Numbered from the stretch's first letter, positions 50,789 to 60,156 are shown. The stretch is DNA of 64,000 bases from Sulfitobacter sp. JL08 (GCF_003352045.1 NZ_CP025815.1:62001-126000), one strand, 5' to 3'. A program made the numbers and translations. Notes: generated by a model not told the origin, from the sequence alone.

Positions 50789-53650
50789 ATGGCATATCAG
50801 ACACGCGGTCGCGATCCATTGCTGGACAGCACGACACAAGCAGCAATTGAAAAACGCGGCAAGGAACTGTTCGGCATCTGCCTGATGGTTCTGGGCGCGA
50901 TGGCTTTGGCGATGGTGTGGTCCTACACGCCGGACGATCCCAACTGGATGGTGTCTACCGATGCGCCTGTTCAGAACTGGCTGGGTCGTATCGGCGCGTC
51001 GATCGCGGCGCCGCTGTTCATGATCGTGGGCTGGGGCAGCTGGGGTATCGGTGTTGTTCTGATGGCGTGGGGTGTCCGCTTTGCCATGCACGCAGGCGAA
51101 GACCGGGCGATTGGCCGCCTGATCTTTGCGCCGATTGCGATTGCTCTGTGTTCTATCTACGCCGCCACACTTGAACCCGGACTGGCGTGGAAACAAACCC
51201 ACAGCTTTGGTCTGGGCGGGTTATTCGGCGATACGGTCATGGGGGCCATTTTGACGGTGCTGCCGATCGGATCAACCTTTACCGTAAAACTCATGTCGTT
51301 CCTGATGGCCGTTGGAATTCTGGCGCTTGGGGCGTTCGTTCTTGGCTTTACCCGCCCCGAACTAAAGCGGATCGGTCGGTTTTTACTGATCGGGCTGATC
51401 ATGGTCTATGCCGGTATCATGAATGTTCTGGGCCGTGGCGCAAGCGGCGCAGTCAGTGCCGCACAAGGCTTGCAGGCCCGTCAGGCTGAAAAACGCGAAC
51501 GTGCCCGTCAGGAAGCGGAAGACCAGCAATCCTATGCGGCGGCCCACGCCACCGTACCGGGCCCCGATGCATCGCTTTATGCCGATGAATACCCTGTTGA
51601 GGAAAAACAGGGATTTCTGGCACGGATGCCGTCCCTGATCAAACGCCCCGATCCGCTGCCCGAGCCCGAACTGATTGAAACGGTATCCGTAGCTCAGGAT
51701 CAACCGATGCCCGGGGATGACCGTATCCGCGCAAAAATCGCCGACGTGATCAAAACCCGCGTTCGGCAACTGCCCGCAATGCAGGTGGAAATGGCAGCAC
51801 CGTTGACCAAAGGGCGCGGACGCGGCCCCGATCCGTTGCTGCTGGACACCAGTACCCCTGCGGGAATGCGTGCAGAACCACCGCTGACCGCCCGGGCGGC
51901 GCAGCCTGCTGAACCAGAAATAAACTCGCAAAATCAACAGGATATGGCGCAGGACTGGGATGACGAAGACGACGCGCTGTCACCGTTGCCGATGCAGGAT
52001 GCGGGCCGCGTTCTGGCGGCCATTCCGGCGGCCGAACCGCGCAAAGTGGTGCAGAACCCTGTGCGCAAACCGCCCGCCCCGTCCCGCCGTGCCCAGGCCG
52101 AAGCGCAACCCAATCTGGCGTTTGAAGACAACCAGATCGCTTACGAACTCCCGCCGCTGAACCTGCTGTCTAGCCCGTCAACGATCAAGCGCCACCACCT
52201 GTCCGATGACGCACTGGAAGAAAACGCGCGCATGCTGGAAAGCGTGCTGGATGATTATGGCGTCAAAGGCGAAATCGTTTCTGTGCGTCCCGGTCCGGTT
52301 GTGACCATGTATGAACTTGAACCGGCCCCGGGTTTGAAAGCCAGCCGCGTGATCGGATTGGCCGATGATATCGCGCGGTCCATGGCAGCCCTGTCTGCCC
52401 GTGTCAGCACAGTGCCGGGCCGGTCGGTGATCGGTATCGAACTGCCCAATGAAAACCGCGAAATGTGCGTGCTGCGCGAAGTGCTGGCCGCCCGTGATTT
52501 CGGTGACAGCAACATGCGCCTGCCTTTGGCACTGGGCAAGGATATCGGCGGCGATCCGATTGTCGCCAACCTGGCCAAGATGCCCCACCTGCTGATTGCG
52601 GGAACAACCGGTTCGGGTAAATCCGTGGCGATCAACACCATGATCCTGTCCCTGCTGTACAAGCTGACGCCGGAAGAATGCCGCCTGATCATGATCGATC
52701 CGAAAATGCTGGAACTCAGCGTCTATGACGGCATTCCGCATCTTCTGTCGCCCGTTGTGACCGACCCGAAAAAAGCGGTTGTCGCGCTGAAGTGGACTGT
52801 GGGCGAAATGGAAGAACGCTATCGCAAGATGTCCAAAATGGGCGTGCGCAATATCGAAGGTTATAATGGCCGCGTGCGCGATGCCCTGTCCAAAGGCGAA
52901 ATGTTCAGCCGGACGGTACAAACCGGATTTGATGACGAAACCGGCGAACCCGTGTTCGAGACAGAAGAGTTTGCCCCGGAACTGCTGCCCTACATCGTTG
53001 TCATCGTGGACGAGATGGCCGACCTGATGATGGTGGCAGGCAAAGAGATCGAAGCGTGTATCCAGCGTCTGGCACAGATGGCGCGGGCATCGGGCATCCA
53101 CCTGATCATGGCCACACAGCGCCCGTCGGTTGACGTGATCACCGGCACGATCAAGGCAAACTTTCCCACGCGGATATCGTTTCAGGTGACTTCGAAAATC
53201 GACAGCCGGACAATTCTGGGTGAAATGGGGGCCGAACAACTGCTGGGTATGGGTGACATGCTGTATATGGCGGGCGGTGCCAAGATCACCCGCTGTCACG
53301 GTCCGTTCGTGTCCGACGAAGAAGTGGAAGAAGTGGTAAACCACCTCAAGGGCTATGGTCCTCCGTCTTATGTCGATACCGTTCTGGATGGCCCCAGCGA
53401 TGCCCGCGAAAGCGACATCGACATGGTTCTGGGCCTTGGCGGCAACACCGACAGCGAAGATGCGCTTTACGATACCGCTGTGCAGATCGTGATCAAGGAT
53501 CGCAAATGTTCGACAAGCTACATCCAGCGCAAATTGGCCATCGGCTATAACAAGGCCGCGCGCCTTGTAGAACAGATGGAAGAAGAGGGTCTTGTCTCTC
53601 CCGCGAACCATGTTGGTAAACGCGACATTCTGGTGCCGGAACAGCATTGA
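50789..53650 (+). CDS. ftsK: DNA translocase FtsK
   Basis: FtsK coordinates division with chromosome segregation, pumping DNA at the septum. 953 residues. N-terminal part has four membrane helices ([43 protein letters not shown] and others), followed by a variable Gln/Pro/Arg linker. Walker A GTTGSGKS is at 605-612 and Walker B VIVDEMAD around 739-745. The C-terminal gamma winged-helix ends [21 protein letters not shown]. The ATG 50789 has GAGG 8 bases upstream. Confidence 0.96.
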   Translation: MAYQTRGRDPLLDSTTQAAIEKRGKELFGICLMVLGAMALAMVWSYTPDDPNWMVSTDAPVQNWLGRIGASIAAPLFMIVGWGSWGIGVVLMAWGVRFAMHAGEDRAIGRLIFAPIAIALCSIYAATLEPGLAWKQTHSFGLGGLFGDTVMGAILTVLPIGSTFTVKLMSFLMAVGILALGAFVLGFTRPELKRIGRFLLIGLIMVYAGIMNVLGRGASGAVSAAQGLQARQAEKRERARQEAEDQQSYAAAHATVPGPDASLYADEYPVEEKQGFLARMPSLIKRPDPLPEPELIETVSVAQDQPMPGDDRIRAKIADVIKTRVRQLPAMQVEMAAPLTKGRGRGPDPLLLDTSTPAGMRAEPPLTARAAQPAEPEINSQNQQDMAQDWDDEDDALSPLPMQDAGRVLAAIPAAEPRKVVQNPVRKPPAPSRRAQAEAQPNLAFEDNQIAYELPPLNLLSSPSTIKRHHLSDDALEENARMLESVLDDYGVKGEIVSVRPGPVVTMYELEPAPGLKASRVIGLADDIARSMAALSARVSTVPGRSVIGIELPNENREMCVLREVLAARDFGDSNMRLPLALGKDIGGDPIVANLAKMPHLLIAGTTGSGKSVAINTMILSLLYKLTPEECRLIMIDPKMLELSVYDGIPHLLSPVVTDPKKAVVALKWTVGEMEERYRKMSKMGVRNIEGYNGRVRDALSKGEMFSRTVQTGFDDETGEPVFETEEFAPELLPYIVVIVDEMADLMMVAGKEIEACIQRLAQMARASGIHLIMATQRPSVDVITGTIKANFPTRISFQVTSKIDSRTILGEMGAEQLLGMGDMLYMAGGAKITRCHGPFVSDEEVEEVVNHLKGYGPPSYVDTVLDGPSDARESDIDMVLGLGGNTDSEDALYDTAVQIVIKDRKCSTSYIQRKLAIGYNKAARLVEQMEEEGLVSPANHVGKRDILVPEQH

Positions 53651-53659
53651 TGACAGCAC

Positions 53660-53736
53660 GGCAAAGGCGGGCAAACCCTGCCTTTGCCCCCATCGGCGGA
53701 TCGCAGCTATGTGAGCAGACGGGGGGTTTAAACCCC
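53660..53736. other. Two inverted repeats between ftsK and lolA
   Basis: A 9-base perfect stem GGCAAAGGC/GCCTTTGCC (53660-53668, 53680-53688) follows the ftsK stop by 9 bases without a U-tract. A 14-base perfect palindrome GGGGTTTAAACCCC occurs at 53723-53736. The first could slow or end the ftsK transcript; the second may be a regulator site for lolA. Both inferred. Confidence 0.35.
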
Positions 53737-53760
53737 GTAGGTAATGCGTATGTAAGGTGC

Positions 53761-54357
53761 ATGAAAAACACGGTTCTCAGTGGCGTCATTGCCCTTCTGC
53801 TTGCCCTGCCTGCGCAGGCTGAAATTCTGCCTTTGTCCGATATTTCCAGATACCTCAATGATATCGGCACGGCGCAGGGGGAATTCACCCAGATCAACGA
53901 TGACGGCACGATTTCGACGGGTCAGATTTATATCAAGCGACCCGGCAAGGTCCGGTTCGAATATAACCCGCCTGAATCCGCACTTGTCGTGGCAGGCAGC
54001 GGGGCCGTGGTGATTGTGGACACGAAATCAAACCAGCCGCCAGAAAGCTATCCGCTGAACCGCACGCCTCTGTCGATTATTCTGGCGCGCAACGTCGATC
54101 TGGATCGCGCCGACATGGTCGTTGGCCACAGCTATGACGGCACGGCGACAACCGTCACCGCGCAAGATCCCGAAAATGCGGAATACGGAAACATCCAACT
54201 GCTGTTCACCGGAAATCCGGTGCAATTGCGCCAGTGGGTGATCAACGACTCAGGTGGCGGGCAAACCACTGTTGTTTTGGGCGACCTGCAAACAGGCGGC
54301 ACATTGCAAAACGATCTGTTCGATATCAGGGCGCTGGGCGTCAAGCGCGAACGCTGA
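53761..54357 (+). CDS. lolA: Outer-membrane lipoprotein carrier protein LolA
   Basis: Periplasmic chaperone that carries lipoproteins from LolCDE to LolB. 198 residues. Signal peptide MKNTVLSGVIALLLALPAQA; mature part with SDISRYLNDIGTAQGEFTQIN and the RPGKVRFEYNPPES motif typical of LolA, then a beta-barrel half-shell. TAAGGTGC precedes ATG 53761; an upstream frame to 53647 is rejected. The tail NDLFDIRALGVKRER ends the gene. It follows ftsK as usual in alphaproteobacteria. Confidence 0.92.
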   Translation: MKNTVLSGVIALLLALPAQAEILPLSDISRYLNDIGTAQGEFTQINDDGTISTGQIYIKRPGKVRFEYNPPESALVVAGSGAVVIVDTKSNQPPESYPLNRTPLSIILARNVDLDRADMVVGHSYDGTATTVTAQDPENAEYGNIQLLFTGNPVQLRQWVINDSGGGQTTVVLGDLQTGGTLQNDLFDIRALGVKRER

Positions 54358-54361
54358 ACGC

Positions 54362-54955
54362 CTAGCCTTTTGCGCGTCGGGGGCAGGTGTTCAGCTGGGC
54401 CTGATACATGTCTGCACGGGCATCGACTTCGCCCGCCACCCGTAACAGCCAGCTTTTTCTGTTATAGCTGCCGCGCGCATAACCTGTGTGGCCTTCGTGA
54501 TAGGCCAGATACTGGTTGCGCGTGTCCGTCAGGGCAATTCCGTTCTTTTCGCGGCTTTTTGTCATGTACCAGCCCATGAAATCGGATGCATCGCGGATAC
54601 GGTCGCGTTTGGCTCCGCGTTTTCCCGTTTCGCGTCTGTATTCGTCCCACGTGCCATCCAGCGCCTGCGAATACCCGTATGCGCTGCTTTGACGTCCCAT
54701 CGGGATTACACCCAATGTATAGCGGAACGGCGTGCGCGCGTTTCCGATGTATTTGCTTTCCTGATAGATCGTGGCCATCTGCACGTGCACCGGAACGCCC
54801 CAACGGCGTTCGGTGGCGCGGAACGCCTTGATGTAATCGGGGCGCTGGCTCAGGATGCTGCAGGCGTTATCAAGGTTGCGCGGCGCAGAATATTCGCCAC
54901 GTCCGCAAGATACGACCAACACTACCAGTACCAATGCGCGAAGAGCTCTGCTCAT
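54362..54955 (-). CDS. Lytic transglycosylase-like lipoprotein (SLT domain)
   Basis: A 197-residue predicted lipoprotein: VVLVVSC (Cys17 lipidation). The SLT-type domain has the catalytic Glu66 in ATIYQESKYIG, ALDGTWDEYRRETG (GTW motif of SLT/Slt70-type) and YLAYHEGHTGYARG. It should cleave glycan strands near the envelope. The ATG 54955 has AGAGG just upstream. It is convergent with lolA, 4 bases between stops. The region upstream is the 326-base gap to hspQ. Confidence 0.85.
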   Translation of the reverse strand: MSRALRALVLVVLVVSCGRGEYSAPRNLDNACSILSQRPDYIKAFRATERRWGVPVHVQMATIYQESKYIGNARTPFRYTLGVIPMGRQSSAYGYSQALDGTWDEYRRETGKRGAKRDRIRDASDFMGWYMTKSREKNGIALTDTRNQYLAYHEGHTGYARGSYNRKSWLLRVAGEVDARADMYQAQLNTCPRRAKG

Positions 54956-55281
54956 CTGCCTCTCGCTTTTGGTTATTATTTTTTCTGCATTGTAACCGAT
55001 TGTGTTCCACAGGGAAATCACATTTCCTGCGGTTCCCGATTTCAGCCCATGACCTGCTTGCATCCGGTGCATGTTCGCGCAAAAAGGCGGCATAGGGTTA
55101 TGGCTGTTTTCAGCCACAACCGATCGACACGAAATAACCGGCAAAGGTGGCCCGATCACATGGCCCAAATCCAACTGTTCAAATCACGTTCACAGTCTGT
55201 TTCCAAGAAAAACAGCCCCGAATGTTGGACAAACGAATCGATAGAGTCTACCAAACAAGGTGTAGGGGCTATTGTATTGTT
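54956..55281. other. Divergent intergenic region, transglycosylase / hspQ
   Basis: No gene is supported in these 326 bases. It has an AT-rich block near 54970-55000. A strong hairpin GGTTATGGCTG/CAGCCACAACC (55096-55121, one A.C mismatch, TTTT loop) lies in the middle. Promoters for both divergent genes are expected; no clear heat-shock consensus was found for hspQ. Confidence 0.5.
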
Positions 55282-55608
55282 ATGATTAGAACGCGTGCAA
55301 AATACCATTTGGGGCAAGTTGTCCGTCACAAGAAACACCCGTTTCGCGGTGTTGTCTTTGACGTGGATGCCGTTTTTTCCAACACAGAAGACTGGTACGA
55401 GGCCATCCCCGAGGAAAGCCGCCCGGTCAAGGATCAGCCGTTTTACCATCTGCTGGCCGAAAACGATCAGAGTTTTTATGTCGCCTATGTGTCGGAACAG
55501 AACCTTGTTGCCGACTATTCCGGCCAACCGGTCGAACATCCCGACATACCGGACCTGTTCGGACCATTCGAAGACGGCCAGTATCCGCTGCATTTCCAAC
55601 TGAACTGA
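55282..55608 (+). CDS. hspQ: Heat shock protein HspQ
   Basis: A 108-residue protein that in Escherichia stabilises Lon and affects DnaA turnover under heat. The core YHLGQVVRHKKHPFRGVVFDVDAVFSNTEDWYEAIPEESRP is well matched, cited in part as HKKHPFRGVVFDVD and DWYEAIPEESRP, and YVAYVSEQNLV follows. ATG 55282 is preferred because the upstream frame extension to 55147 has no similarity. A GTGTAGGGGC stretch lies about 15 bases before it. Regulation by RpoH is likely but no consensus was seen. Confidence 0.92.
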   Translation: MIRTRAKYHLGQVVRHKKHPFRGVVFDVDAVFSNTEDWYEAIPEESRPVKDQPFYHLLAENDQSFYVAYVSEQNLVADYSGQPVEHPDIPDLFGPFEDGQYPLHFQLN

Positions 55609-55663
55609 ACCTTACCCGTCTGCGTGATGGTATCCGGCGCGGATGGCCCGCACCGGATTGATT

Positions 55664-57241
55664 TCAGTATCCGATAGCACAGCCATCCTTGCGCGGGTCA
55701 CTTGCCCCTTCCAGAACACCGTTTTCGTGCATCAGAATGGCTTGCGCGCCGCCGATTGGCTTTATCGGAACCTCGACCTTGTGCCCCAGATCGGCCAGCT
55801 CCTGCCGCACCTGATCCGAATAACCGCGTTCGATCTTCATCACGCCCGCATCTGAAAAACAGCGCGGCATATCAATTGCGCTTTGCGGGTCCAGCCCGAA
55901 ATCAACCATGTTGCTGACAAACCGCGCATGCCCTTTGGGCTGGTATCCGCCACCCATCACGCCAAACGGCATGGTGACACGCCCGTTCTGGCGCAGCATC
56001 GCCGGAATGATCGTATGCATCGGGCGCTTGCCCCCCGCCAATTCGTTGGGGTGCCCCTGTTCCAGCGTAAAGCCGGCGCCGCGGTTGTGCAGCAGAATCC
56101 CGAATTTTTCCGAAGCGATGCCCGATCCCCACGCCTCGTAGATCGAATAGATCAGCGAAACCGCCATCCGGTCCTTGTCGACCACGGTGATGTATACGGT
56201 GTCTTTGTGCACCGTTTCGCTTAGGGCTGCGGGGCTTTCCATGGCCTTTTTTGGGTCGATCAGCGCCGCAAGTTGGCGCGCCGTTTCAGGCGAAAGCATA
56301 TGTTCAAGGCGCGTCGTATGATCCGGATCGGCGATGAAACGATTGCGCGCATCATAGGCCAGTTTGCCCGCCTCGGCTTCGATATGGGCGCGCATCGTGC
56401 CCACAGGATCCATATCCGCGATATCGAAATGCGAGAGGATGTTCAGCATCAACATCGCGGTCGCGCCCTGGCCGTTGGGCGGGTGTTCCACCAGTTCGAC
56501 ATCTTTATAAGCGCCGATAACGGGCGTTGTCTGATCCGTATGTGTTGCGACAAAATCGTCCATAACGTGCACACCACCCATCGCCTGCACGGCGGCCAGC
56601 ATGTCTTCGGCGATTTCGCCGGTATAGAATGCATCGCGTCCGTGTTGCGCAACGCGGCGCAGCACTTCGGCCTGTCCGGGCGCATGAAACACATCGCCCA
56701 GACCCAGAATGGCCCCGTCTCTCAGGTAATGGGTGCGCCCGTGCCCTTGCAGCGTTTTGCTTTCGTGTTTCCAGTCAAACGCCACCCGAGGCGCCACGGC
56801 TATGCCTTCGTCTGCATATCGGATGGCTGGCGCGAGGACCGCCTCAAGCCCCAGTTTCCCCCAGTTTTCCGACATGTGGCAAAACGCATCGATGGCGCCG
56901 GGAATGGTAATGGCATCGGGCTTGAACGGGGGCACAATCTGCGCCCCCTGTTCACGCAACGCGGCAGCCGATGCCGCCATCGGTGCGCGTCCGGATCCGT
57001 TGACGCCAATAATGTCGCTTTGGCCGGGGATCGCGATCAGGGCAAAGCAATCGCCACCGATGCCCGTGCTTTGTGGTTCGCACAGGCCCAAAAGTACCGC
57101 GCCCGCAATCGCCGCATCCATGGCATTGCCGCCCTGTTCCAGTACGTCAATGGCGGTTTTTGCAGCCAGCGGGTGCGACGTGGCGCACATTCCGTTGGTG
57201 GCATAGACCGCAGATCGGCCCGGGCTGTGAAAATCACGCAT
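55664..57241 (-). CDS. Gamma-glutamyltransferase-family protein
   Basis: A 525-residue member of the Ntn-hydrolase gamma-glutamyltransferase family. Self-cleavage would leave the catalytic Thr at the start of TVYITVVDKD, within the region KDTVYITVVDKDRMAVSLIYSIYEAWGSGI, cited in part. Upstream it has the large-subunit pattern GGNAMDAAIAGAVLLGLCEPQSTGIGGDCF. In this subfamily the T-T-H-Y-S-V-V-D motif is altered (TVYITVVD), so glutathione may not be the donor. ATG 57241 was used because earlier residues have no similarity. No clear signal peptide. Confidence 0.9.
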   Translation of the reverse strand: MRDFHSPGRSAVYATNGMCATSHPLAAKTAIDVLEQGGNAMDAAIAGAVLLGLCEPQSTGIGGDCFALIAIPGQSDIIGVNGSGRAPMAASAAALREQGAQIVPPFKPDAITIPGAIDAFCHMSENWGKLGLEAVLAPAIRYADEGIAVAPRVAFDWKHESKTLQGHGRTHYLRDGAILGLGDVFHAPGQAEVLRRVAQHGRDAFYTGEIAEDMLAAVQAMGGVHVMDDFVATHTDQTTPVIGAYKDVELVEHPPNGQGATAMLMLNILSHFDIADMDPVGTMRAHIEAEAGKLAYDARNRFIADPDHTTRLEHMLSPETARQLAALIDPKKAMESPAALSETVHKDTVYITVVDKDRMAVSLIYSIYEAWGSGIASEKFGILLHNRGAGFTLEQGHPNELAGGKRPMHTIIPAMLRQNGRVTMPFGVMGGGYQPKGHARFVSNMVDFGLDPQSAIDMPRCFSDAGVMKIERGYSDQVRQELADLGHKVEVPIKPIGGAQAILMHENGVLEGASDPRKDGCAIGY

Positions 57242-57548
57242 TTTGCATCCCCTTGTTCGTGTTTGTCGGAACAATAGAACCGCCACGCCGGAATGCAATC
57301 CGGTCACTTTTCTGAATGTCGGGATAGGTTTTAAACCTCGGCATCGCGCACTGGGTGGGGGCTGTGAAACGCGACGCCGAGGGAAGCCATATGCAGCTAC
57401 AATTCTGACTATGCCGGAACATTCAGGCGCGAATGCGGACTCAATAAGGCGCTTTTGCGGCGCTGCGGCAACTTGGTTTTTCTTATGCCCAATGGTTTGC
57501 CTGTGTCAGCGCGCGCGCCGGCGATCACAAAACCCTTTGAAAACAGCG
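57242..57548. other. Intergenic region upstream of the gamma-glutamyltransferase-like gene
   Basis: No gene is supported in these 307 bases. It contains a 12-base stem with one mismatch (57337-57348 / 57370-57381, outer CTCGGC/GCCGAG, inner TCGCG/CGCGA) around a 21-base loop that includes GGGTGGGGG, and a 13-base AGGTTTTAAACCT dyad at 57326-57338. On the minus strand these would sit in the 5' leader of the GGT-like transcript, 96-140 bases before its start. Confidence 0.5.
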
Positions 57549-58031
57549 TTACCTGCCCAAAAACCGGATCGTGAATGTCAGGAAATTCCGTTCGTTCCTG
57601 CGCCGGTATGTCAGGTCTTGCGTCAGCCGGCTGATGATGAACCAGCCAAATCCGCCTTCGGGCAGGCTTTCTAAATTACCATGACCGCGCGGCAGGACGG
57701 AATCAGGAGCGCTTCCCCCCTGCAATGGCGCACCGTTATCTGTCACTGTCATCACAACACGGTTATCTTCGAACCTGCAGGACAGCCGGATCATCGCGTT
57801 TTGCGCATCGTGACAGGCATGTTCCACGATGTTGTTCAGCACCTCGGCCAGCACCAGTTCCAGCGTCGCTAGATCGCCCTTTTCCACCCCCAGCCCTGCG
57901 GCAAATCCGGTCATGTCCTGCAACGCTTTGCGCACGCCGAATGCCTCGGGGTTTACGATGGCGCGATAAACCGTTCCCCCCGCTTGCAGGCCGGGATTGC
58001 GATAACACTTGCTGTCAGTTCGCGCAGGCAT
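57549..58031 (-). CDS. ATP-binding anti-sigma-factor kinase (RsbW/SpoIIAB type)
   Basis: A 160-residue HATPase domain protein. The N-box is ELVLAEVLNNIVEHA (Asn for Mg-ATP), the G1 motif is MTVTDNGAPL, and G2 is FGWFIISRL with GHGNLES as the lid. Such kinases bind and inactivate a sigma factor by ATP-dependent phosphorylation of its antagonist. The gene overlaps the STAS gene by 17 bases on the same strand. The sigma factor it serves is not next to it; whether it acts on a sigma-B-like protein elsewhere is unknown. Confidence 0.88.
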   Translation of the reverse strand: MPARTDSKCYRNPGLQAGGTVYRAIVNPEAFGVRKALQDMTGFAAGLGVEKGDLATLELVLAEVLNNIVEHACHDAQNAMIRLSCRFEDNRVVMTVTDNGAPLQGGSAPDSVLPRGHGNLESLPEGGFGWFIISRLTQDLTYRRRNERNFLTFTIRFLGR

Positions 58032-58353
58032 CAATCGCCGATTGCAGGGTCTTGAACAGACGAAAAACGCTGTCCATCCGGGTCAACTGGAACACCGTAT
58101 CGACAGCCGGGTTAAGCCCTGCCAGATCCAGCCTGCGGTCGGGCCCAAGATGCTTCATCGCAGCGACAATTGCGCCCAGACCGCTGGAATCGATAAACTC
58201 AACCTGTGACAGATCCAGAATGATGGTGTGCGCTTTGCCGCCCGTCTGTGCGCGAAAGGCCTCCTTGAAACGGATCGCCACGGCAGCATCGATCCGGTTT
58301 TCGCACACACTCACCACGCGGCAGTTTTCATGATCAGAACTGATGATTTTCAT
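58015..58353 (-). CDS. STAS-domain anti-sigma factor antagonist (RsbV type)
   Basis: A 112-residue STAS domain. The phospho-acceptor serine is in FIDSSGLGAIVAAM (Ser56/57). In such systems the unphosphorylated STAS protein binds the HATPase anti-sigma factor and frees the sigma factor. Gene order antagonist then kinase, with overlap, matches typical RsbV-RsbW pairs. No PP2C/SpoIIE phosphatase lies beside it; one is expected elsewhere. Confidence 0.9.
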   Translation of the reverse strand: MKIISSDHENCRVVSVCENRIDAAVAIRFKEAFRAQTGGKAHTIILDLSQVEFIDSSGLGAIVAAMKHLGPDRRLDLAGLNPAVDTVFQLTRMDSVFRLFKTLQSAIDACAN

Positions 58354-58443
58354 ACTGGCAGACCTGCGGCAATTGACTGTACCCTGTGGTCTAGGACCAA
58401 GATATTACCATTCCGTTTGCAGCGGCAAAACCAAAGGTGTGAC

Positions 58444-59616
58444 ATGCAAGACGTTTATATCGCCGGCGCGGCGCGTACGCCCATGGGTGGCTTTCAGGGT
58501 GTTTTCAACAATGTGCCGGCCGCACAACTCGGCGGGGCTGCCATTTCGGCCTGCCTGCAACAGGCCAAAACCGCCCGGGTCCAAGAGATTCTGATGGGCT
58601 GTGTGCTGCCGGCCGGTCAGGGCCAGGCTCCGGCCCGGCAGGCCGGATTCGCCGCCGGTTTGGGTGAAGATGTTCCCGCGACAACTCTGAACAAGATGTG
58701 CGGTTCCGGTATGAAAGCCGCCATGATCGGATTTGACCAGATCGCACTGGGCCAGACCGGGGTGCTGGTGGCGGGCGGCATGGAAAGCATGTCGGGTGCC
58801 CCGTATCTTTTGCCTGCGATGCGCGCCGGCGCGCGTATCGGGCATGCCAGCGCACAGGATCACATGTTTCTCGACGGGCTGGAAGATGCCTATGACAAGG
58901 GCCGCCTGATGGGCACCTTTGCCGAAGACTGCGCCGAAGCGTTCCAGTTCACCCGCGCCGCACAGGACGACTATGCCCTGACATCGCTGTCCAATGCGCT
59001 GGCGGCGGAAAAAAGCGGCGCGTTCGATGGTGAAATTACCGCCTTCACCGTCGCGGCGCGCGCCGGTGACCAGACCATTACCCGTGATGAACAACCCGCC
59101 AAGGCCCGGCCGGATAAAATTCCGCACCTCAAGCCAGCCTTTCGCAAGGATGGCACTGTGACCGCGGCCAACTCGTCGTCCATTTCCGACGGTGCGGCGG
59201 CTTTGCTGCTGGCTTCGGGGGATGCCGTCAAGGGTCAGGATCTGGCCCCGCGCGCCCGCATTCTCGGTCATGCCAGTCACGCGCAGGCACCGGGGCTCTT
59301 TACCACCGCGCCGGTGCCTGCGGCCCGGAAACTGCTGGCCTCAATCGGCTGGTCCAAAGACGATGTCGATCTCTGGGAAGTGAACGAGGCCTTCGCGGTT
59401 GTGCCGATGGCGTTCATGCATGAAATGGGCCTGCCGCGCGACAAGGTCAACGTGCATGGCGGCGCCTGCGCACTGGGCCACCCGATCGGCGCGTCGGGTG
59501 CGCGCATCATGGTGACCCTGCTGAATGCCCTGGAATTCCACGGTCTGAAGCGTGGCGTGGCCGCCATCTGCATCGGGGGCGGCGAAGGTACGGCCATTGC
59601 CATTGAGCGCGTGTAA
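58444..59616 (+). CDS. Thiolase-family acetyl-CoA C-acyltransferase
   Basis: A 390-residue thiolase. Active-site Cys86 in NKMCGSGM, HEAF-equivalent NEAFAVVPM, and GGACALGHPIGASGARI carry the second Cys and His. The N-terminus DVYIAGAARTPMGGFQGV is typical. Acetoacetyl-CoA synthesis or 3-ketoacyl-CoA cleavage, in polyhydroxybutyrate or fatty acid pathways, is possible; no phbB or fadB lies next to it. The ATG 58444 follows AAAGGTGTGAC; an upstream frame to 58228 overlaps the STAS gene and is rejected. Confidence 0.93.
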   Translation: MQDVYIAGAARTPMGGFQGVFNNVPAAQLGGAAISACLQQAKTARVQEILMGCVLPAGQGQAPARQAGFAAGLGEDVPATTLNKMCGSGMKAAMIGFDQIALGQTGVLVAGGMESMSGAPYLLPAMRAGARIGHASAQDHMFLDGLEDAYDKGRLMGTFAEDCAEAFQFTRAAQDDYALTSLSNALAAEKSGAFDGEITAFTVAARAGDQTITRDEQPAKARPDKIPHLKPAFRKDGTVTAANSSSISDGAAALLLASGDAVKGQDLAPRARILGHASHAQAPGLFTTAPVPAARKLLASIGWSKDDVDLWEVNEAFAVVPMAFMHEMGLPRDKVNVHGGACALGHPIGASGARIMVTLLNALEFHGLKRGVAAICIGGGEGTAIAIERV

Positions 59617-59617
59617 C

Positions 59618-59666
59618 TTCATCTTTTCAGAAATACTTTCGGGGGTCCGGGGGCAGACAGCCCCCG
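59618..59666 (-). repeat. Intergenic hairpin repeat, copy 2 (inverted)
   Basis: Directly after the thiolase stop, this is the inverted copy of the element at 15715-15760. It reads TTCATCTTTTCAG, GAAATACTTTC, then GGGGGTCCGGGGGC and a short loop before GCCCCCG. The match over the non-hairpin part is close, with one extra G and an A/T change. Its position after a stop and before a start is like copy 1. Confidence 0.75.
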
Positions 59667-59691
59667 GAACTGTCCAGCCAATAACGGAACC

Positions 59692-60156
59692 ATGTCCATG
59701 CAGGTCAATTACGATACACTCGCCGCAACCATCGCGTCGCTGACGCAGGGCGAGACCGATCCCATCGCGCTGATGGCCACCACCGTCTGCGAGGTGCACC
59801 ACGCCGACGACCGCTTTGACTGGACAGGGTTTTACCGCGTGACAGAGCCTGATCTGTTGAAAATCGGCCCCTATCAGGGTGGCCATGGCTGTCTGGTCAT
59901 CCCGTTCAGCCGCGGCGTCTGTGGCGCGGCAGCGCGCACCGGTCAGGTCCAGCTTGTGCCCGATGTGACGGCCTTTGACGATCATATCGCCTGCGTCGCC
60001 TCAACCCTCTCCGAACTTGTGCTGCCGGTGCGCAACCATGCGGGAGAATTGATTGCGGTCTTTGACATCGACAGCGATCGACCCGATGCATTCACGCAAA
60101 CAGATGCCGACCGGTTGGCCGACATTCTGGATCAGGTGTTTGCAAAAGGGGCATAG
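59692..60156 (+). CDS. Free methionine-(R)-sulfoxide reductase (GAF domain)
   Basis: A 154-residue GAF-domain enzyme that reduces free Met-R-sulfoxide, using three Cys. C67 in GGHGCLVIPF, C77 in RGVCGAAARTG and C101 in DHIACVAS match the fRMsr pattern, and WTGFYRV precedes them. Electrons likely come from thioredoxin. Start ATG 59692. The upstream intergenic repeat and a 25-base gap separate it from the thiolase gene. Confidence 0.9.
   Translation: MSMQVNYDTLAATIASLTQGETDPIALMATTVCEVHHADDRFDWTGFYRVTEPDLLKIGPYQGGHGCLVIPFSRGVCGAAARTGQVQLVPDVTAFDDHIACVASTLSELVLPVRNHAGELIAVFDIDSDRPDAFTQTDADRLADILDQVFAKGA

Noticed and set aside
52178-53674. Minus-strand open frame of 498 codons opposite ftsK
   Set aside because: Shadow of ftsK with the mirrored codon pattern; the Walker-containing plus-strand frame is the real gene.
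53723-53736. GGGGTTTAAACCCC as a mobile-element target or replication site
   Set aside because: No flanking duplication, transposase or origin features; listed only as a possible regulatory dyad.
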